Source of the DNA: Bin94 sp965215535
GTDB taxonomy: Bacteria > Gemmatimonadota > Gemmatimonadetes > Longimicrobiales > Gaopeijiaceae
DNA length: 64,000 bases
NCBI GenBank assembly: GCA_965215535.1
Contig: OZ244063.1
Coordinates: 620,001 to 684,000, forward strand
Reading direction: 5' to 3'
Part shown: in pieces, positions 59,983 through 64,000 of the stretch
How the letters are laid out: each line of letters opens with the position of its first letter
How positions within the stretch are numbered: position 1 is the first letter of the stretch
Notes under the pieces: model-generated
Databases searched by the model: none
Told to the model about the DNA's origin: nothing
The model's input: only the letters and a program-made list of their open reading frames with translations
Program-made: the position numbers and the translations under genes

Positions 59983-61263
59983 ATGATCCATTCCGGACCC
60001 ACCTCCGAGCGCACGCCCGGCCCCGAGCCGCATGCCCGACTCTCCATGCGTGCGCTGCGGGGACAGGGAGTGGCGCTTCTCCTTCTGGCGATCCCGGCGT
60101 GCGGCGAGTTCCGGTCGGAGGCAAAGGACGACGCACTGCCCTCCGCCACAACCGCTCTCGACACGAACGGTGCCGGGGGCGCCGGGAACGCCGCCGGGCC
60201 GGAGAGAGAATCATCCCCCACCCTGCCCCCTCCTCTCGCGAACGACGCGGCACCTGCGGCACCCGATTCGCTGACTGCCGAAGAGATCCCTCTCAATCAG
60301 ATTCCTCCCGATTCGCTGACTGCGGCGCTGTCCGGGATCGCCGCAACCCAGCGTCTGATTCTGGCGCGGCTGGATTCGCTCGAGGGCGATTCTGCGGCTG
60401 TGGCCCCGCCCGACGGCGTCGCCCCTGGCGGTGTGGCCATGCTGGAGGAGACGACCAGCGATGTGCGCGACCTGGGCGTCAAGATCTTCTGGTCGCTGGT
60501 GATCCTGATTGCCTTCCACTTCCTGATCCGCACCCTGATCTGGATCCTGGAGACGCTCGCGGAGCGCAGCGTGGCCCGGCGCCTGAGCTTCAAGTGGATG
60601 ATCCCGATTGCGCGCATGGCGCTGTGGGCGATCGCCGCCTATCTGATCGTTCTGAATGTCTTTCGCATCGACGCGCAGGGGATTCTGGCGGCCAGCGCGG
60701 CGCTGGGGGTCGCGATCGGAATCGCCGCCCAGGATATGCTCAAGAATGTGCTCGGCGGCCTGACCGTCGTCTTCGATCAGCCCTTTCAGGTGGGCGACAA
60801 GATCTCGGTCGGGGGCACCTATGGCGAGGTCGTGTCGATCGGACTGCGCTCGACGCGAATCGTCACCGCCGACGACAATCTGGTCTCGATTCCGAACTCG
60901 CAGGTGGTCGAGGAACAGGTTGCCAATGCCAATGCGGGCCAGCTCAACTGCCAGGTCGTGACGCGCCTGCACCTCCCCGGACAGGTCGACGAACGCCTGG
61001 CAAAGCGGATCGCCTTCGAGGCGGCGATCACCTCGCCCTACCTCTTCCTTGAGAAACCGATTGCCGTGCTCGTGCAGGACGACTTCCGCACAACCTTCCT
61101 GACGCGGATCACGGTGCGCGCCTATGTGCTGGATCCGCGCTTCGAGTTTGTCTTCCAGAGCGATGTCACGGAGCGCGCGCGCGAGGGCTTCCGCACAGCC
61201 GGGCTGATGGTCGATTCCGACTGGCGGCCGTGGGGACCGGGGGCGGAAGAGGACAGCGCATGA
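59983..61263 (+). CDS. MscS-type mechanosensitive channel with lipoprotein-like N-terminus
   Basis: 426 residues from ATG 59983 (ATG 60046 is equally possible). The N-terminus has a lipobox, VALLLLAIPAC, Cys40 (residue 19 from the later ATG), then about 110 polar, Ala/Pro/Asp/Ser-rich residues. The channel core follows: helices about 165-190, 206-228 and the pore helix GILAASAALGVAIGIAAQDM with LKNVLGG, then the beta domain (FDQPFQVGDKISVGGTYGEV, IPNSQVVEEQVANAN) and the C-terminal alpha/beta domain. Opens on membrane tension to release solutes. Its stop overlaps the next gene start (ATGA). Confidence 0.93.
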   Translation: MIHSGPTSERTPGPEPHARLSMRALRGQGVALLLLAIPACGEFRSEAKDDALPSATTALDTNGAGGAGNAAGPERESSPTLPPPLANDAAPAAPDSLTAEEIPLNQIPPDSLTAALSGIAATQRLILARLDSLEGDSAAVAPPDGVAPGGVAMLEETTSDVRDLGVKIFWSLVILIAFHFLIRTLIWILETLAERSVARRLSFKWMIPIARMALWAIAAYLIVLNVFRIDAQGILAASAALGVAIGIAAQDMLKNVLGGLTVVFDQPFQVGDKISVGGTYGEVVSIGLRSTRIVTADDNLVSIPNSQVVEEQVANANAGQLNCQVVTRLHLPGQVDERLAKRIAFEAAITSPYLFLEKPIAVLVQDDFRTTFLTRITVRAYVLDPRFEFVFQSDVTERAREGFRTAGLMVDSDWRPWGPGAEEDSA

Positions 61264-64000
61264 GAAACGGGCCGCAGGATGCGGAGGGGGCGGGCGCCGC
61301 CGAGGGGAGTCGCGCAGAGATCGTTCTTCGGATCGACCGCGCGGTCCACGATCCCTTTCGCGCGCTCTGGACCCGGTGGCGGGAAGAGGCGTGGCGCGAG
61401 ATTCGAGGCGTGTTTGGGGACGCCGCACGCGCACATGCAGAGGCGCTCAAAACGTTGCGCGCAGGACAACCGCCCCTGAATCGGGCCGAAGCCGAACCGA
61501 TGGGCACCGACGAAGACCCTGCAGACACGATCGTGGAGGCCAACCCGACAGAGCGCTACCGCCGCAGGGTGGTGGCCGCTGTGCTGGAGCCCCTGACCGG
61601 AACGCTGCGCGCGGCCAAGATCGCCACGGAGCTGGAGGAGGCGCTGGCGACGGCAGCGGATGAGGCCGCCGAGCGGATCGGGAGGCTTCCCCGGCTGATG
61701 GAGGCGCCGCTGGAGGATGACGCCCCGCTTCGGGCCCGGGATGGCAGCCGGGCCGTGGCGGCACGGGCTTTCGTTGCACGGGCGCTCCCCCCTGCGCTGC
61801 GACCGCGCGGATCCCGCACGCTTCCGGTGCGCGCTCTGGCGTGGCGGCATCTGGCGCGAGCGGTGCAGCCGCATCAGCAGGACTCCTTTCGCGCCCTGCA
61901 GCGACTGCGGATTGCATGGCTGCACGACCTGGAGCGGGCCTGGGCCGAGTGGAGCGTCGCGGCGCTGACCGCAGGAGCGGAAGCGGAGGGTGGGATCGTC
62001 GAGGCCGGCCGGCGATTGCAGCGCATGCTCGCCACCCTGGAGGCAGAGAGCGCAAGAATCGGCGACCCGGAACCGCATCTGCACTTCGACGCGCTCCGGA
62101 AGCGTCTCGGCGCCGAGGTCGCGGTGGCGGGAAGCTGGATCGGAGCTCGCGCTTCCGCAGACGGGACCCCGTGGCGACGCCAAGGCGCAGAGGCGATGCG
62201 CTGGGACCGCCTGGCCAGGGAGAGCGGAGCGCGGCTGGAGCTCTGCCTGGCGCTTCTGAGGCTTGAAATCGCCGCCCTGGGCGCAGCGCAAACGCTCGGA
62301 GAGCTCTGGGAGGAGGCGGCCGGCGAAATCCTCGGGGATCTGGACGACATCGGAGCCGCCCTGCGCGCGGGGCAGGCGCGTCTGGCAGAGGAGGACGACC
62401 GCAGCGACGATCCCGGGGGACGTATTGCGGCCGAAGGGGTCCGCATGAGCGGCGAGATCCGCGCCCTGGAGGAGGCCCTGGGCGACCCCGCACAACTTCT
62501 GGAGCGCTTCCGGAAAGGGATCGAATCGGCGCTCCACCGCACCGAAGAGGCCTGTGTACAGCTCCCCGGGACGCTCGTGTTGCACCGGGTGCCCGATCCG
62601 GGGCGCGCGCCTCGTCGTCCGGGCCGCGCAGGCGAAGCCGTGCCGCTCGGCGAGATCGCCACCGGGGCCTTCGACCCGCTCTGGCGCAGCCGCCTTGAGG
62701 AGATCGCCGCCCTGGTTCCGGAATCGATGCGCCGGATCCTGACCATTGTGGCCGAGCTGCGCGAGATCGCCGCCTATGGGTACGAGGCCGCGCTTGAGGA
62801 GATCGCCGAGGTGAATGGGACGGGGCCTTCGGCCGGAATGGCGAGCGATGGTCTTGACCGCGCCGGTGTGCTGGCGGTGCGGGCCCGCACAATTCTGGAC
62901 GAGGCGCTGCGAGGGGCAACCGCTGCGGTGCGCAGGGAGTTCGCGACTGCGGTGGCCGCAATCGAGGCGCGCGCCACGGCTGATCCGCTCCATGCGCGCT
63001 GGCTTGCTCTGCGTTCGGGGACGGGGGCCCGCGCCGCGCGTGGCCGCAGATGGCTGCGGGATCGGATCCGGGGGGTGGCCGGGCTGGGGGCGGGGATGGG
63101 AAAGGGGGTCAGGCGGCGGCTGTGGCCTGTGCGCCAAATCCTCGGAATCGGGTCCGCACGTACGAGCCGCACAGCGCTGCGCGATCGCTCCCTGAGAGAG
63201 CCCGAGGCAGCCCTGGCCAGTCTTCCCGTTCTCTACAGGCGTCTCTTCTCCTTCAATCCGGTCACGGATCCGCGCCTTCTTGCCGGACGCGACCCGGCGC
63301 TGCAGATGCTGGTGGCGAACGGCGAGCGGTGGCGCGAAGAGCGGAGTGGCTCGATGATGATCGTGGGGCAGCCGGGGGCGGGCACGACCAGCTTTCTGAA
63401 CATCGCGGCCGATGCACTGGGGCGAACTCCGGCGCGCGGAATTCGGAGGGCGATCGAGGCACCCTGTCGCGAAGAGGCAGAGCTGGCACGCATCTTCGGA
63501 GGCTGGTTCGACATCGGGGACGCTGCCGATCTGGATGCGCTGGCGGATGCGCTTCTGGCCACGGAGAAGGGGCGGTTGCCCGATTTCGCGATCGTCGAAG
63601 GACTCGAACAGCTGCATCTGCGGGTCGCCGGCGGCGCCCATCTCTTCGAGCGGACGATGGAGTTCGCCGCCCGCACCCGTTCGCGTCTCTTCTGGGTGCT
63701 TTCGATGACCGCTTCGGCCTGGCAGTTGATCGGCAAGCGTTCCCCCGCGTGCGTTGCAGAGCTGGAGCCCATTGAGCTGGCCGAGCTCGGCGCCGACGAT
63801 CTGCGGCAGGCGATTCTGGCGAGGCACCGGCTGAGCGGCATTCCCCTTCAGTACATCGAGGCCGGAGGTCGTCGGCAGCGCCTGATGCGCAAACTCAGGC
63901 GGCTTGTGAATCGGCGCCAGGGCAGACTCGCTGCCGAATCGGCCTACTTCCAGAGGTTGCACAGAACATCGCACGGATCGGTCCGCAACGCGCTCCTTCA
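61260..64000 (+). CDS. Large P-loop-like ATPase-fold protein with degenerate Walker A, cut by window edge
   Basis: Open from ATG 61260 to the window end (913 codons, no stop). ATG overlaps the MscS stop. Residues 1 to about 690 are Ala/Arg/Glu-rich helices with no clear membrane segment. Then MMIVGQPGAGTTSFLNIAAD gives a P-loop-like turn at 703-711, where Thr709 stands where Lys is invariant; PDFAIVEGLEQLHLR (775-789) is the Walker-B-like strand; LFWVLSMTASAWQLIGK looks like the sensor region. Similar MscS-linked NTPases exist in related phyla to my memory, but I recognise no named family. The substitution suggests weak or no ATP hydrolysis. Confidence 0.8.
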   Translation, partial: MRNGPQDAEGAGAAEGSRAEIVLRIDRAVHDPFRALWTRWREEAWREIRGVFGDAARAHAEALKTLRAGQPPLNRAEAEPMGTDEDPADTIVEANPTERYRRRVVAAVLEPLTGTLRAAKIATELEEALATAADEAAERIGRLPRLMEAPLEDDAPLRARDGSRAVAARAFVARALPPALRPRGSRTLPVRALAWRHLARAVQPHQQDSFRALQRLRIAWLHDLERAWAEWSVAALTAGAEAEGGIVEAGRRLQRMLATLEAESARIGDPEPHLHFDALRKRLGAEVAVAGSWIGARASADGTPWRRQGAEAMRWDRLARESGARLELCLALLRLEIAALGAAQTLGELWEEAAGEILGDLDDIGAALRAGQARLAEEDDRSDDPGGRIAAEGVRMSGEIRALEEALGDPAQLLERFRKGIESALHRTEEACVQLPGTLVLHRVPDPGRAPRRPGRAGEAVPLGEIATGAFDPLWRSRLEEIAALVPESMRRILTIVAELREIAAYGYEAALEEIAEVNGTGPSAGMASDGLDRAGVLAVRARTILDEALRGATAAVRREFATAVAAIEARATADPLHARWLALRSGTGARAARGRRWLRDRIRGVAGLGAGMGKGVRRRLWPVRQILGIGSARTSRTALRDRSLREPEAALASLPVLYRRLFSFNPVTDPRLLAGRDPALQMLVANGERWREERSGSMMIVGQPGAGTTSFLNIAADALGRTPARGIRRAIEAPCREEAELARIFGGWFDIGDAADLDALADALLATEKGRLPDFAIVEGLEQLHLRVAGGAHLFERTMEFAARTRSRLFWVLSMTASAWQLIGKRSPACVAELEPIELAELGADDLRQAILARHRLSGIPLQYIEAGGRRQRLMRKLRRLVNRRQGRLAAESAYFQRLHRTSHGSVRNALL

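Noticed and set aside
1..64000. CRISPR arrays, insertion sequences, prophage or integrase genes
   Set aside because: No regularly spaced repeats, transposase motifs or phage genes were seen; the single tRNA shows no flanking integrase or duplicated 3' end.

Overview
The window is a gene-dense, high-GC bacterial segment with 43 supported protein genes, one tRNA, and no CRISPR array, insertion sequence, integrase or rRNA. Several features point to an outer-membrane-bearing organism of the FCB group, most likely Gemmatimonadota. These are two RND efflux operons with TolC proteins, a TonB receptor, small plug-only proteins with carboxypeptidase-like domains, a DUF1592/DUF1552/ankyrin cassette, a giant BNR-repeat secreted protein and abundant lipoproteins. 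The lineage is inferred from gene content only; no phylogenetic marker was compared.

Layout. 1-5470 (minus): an RND efflux operon (TolC, lipoprotein adaptor, RND pump cut by the left edge). 5869: a cold-shock gene, divergent from that operon. 6191-10373 (minus): a conserved small protein coupled to an AI-2E-type permease, two plug-only proteins and a peroxiredoxin. 10554-17109 (plus): a c-type-cytochrome-like DUF1592 protein, a Tat-exported DUF1552 protein, an ankyrin protein and a small secreted protein, apparently one operon. 17247-27321 (minus): serine hydrolase lipoprotein, RecQ, BNR protein, then a metal-uptake-like group (His-rich lipoprotein, ZnuD-like TonB receptor, small His-rich secreted protein). 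27453-31207 (minus): tRNA-CAU, upp, a pseudouridine synthase, scpB-scpA and an M50 protease. rpsT follows on plus at 31547.

32038-34873 (minus) is a compact pyrR-pyrB-pyrC operon with GTGA junctions. A NhaC-type antiporter (35273-37345, plus) meets tadA tail to tail with a 77-base overlap. 37269-49373 (minus) is one tightly packed run: adaptor, TolC, two different RND pumps, gltX, a LexA-like regulator lacking its catalytic residues, and tadA. ispG (minus) and a secreted S9 peptidase (plus) are divergent at about 50.9 kb. 54058-58854 (minus) encodes a 1598-residue lipoprotein joining two leucine-rich-repeat blocks to a metzincin-type metalloprotease, in DNA of visibly lower GC than its surroundings. 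A nitrilase-family hydrolase lies just upstream. At the right edge a lipoprotein-like MscS channel overlaps (ATGA) a large protein whose P-loop has Thr in place of the invariant Lys; it runs off the window.

Most candidate novelty lies in the LRR-metzincin lipoprotein, the MscS/degenerate-ATPase pair, the non-cleavable-looking LexA homologue, and the metal-linked TonB receptor group. Neighbouring same-strand genes often overlap by 4 bases, so start choices were guided by these junctions, Shine-Dalgarno sequences and signal peptides.
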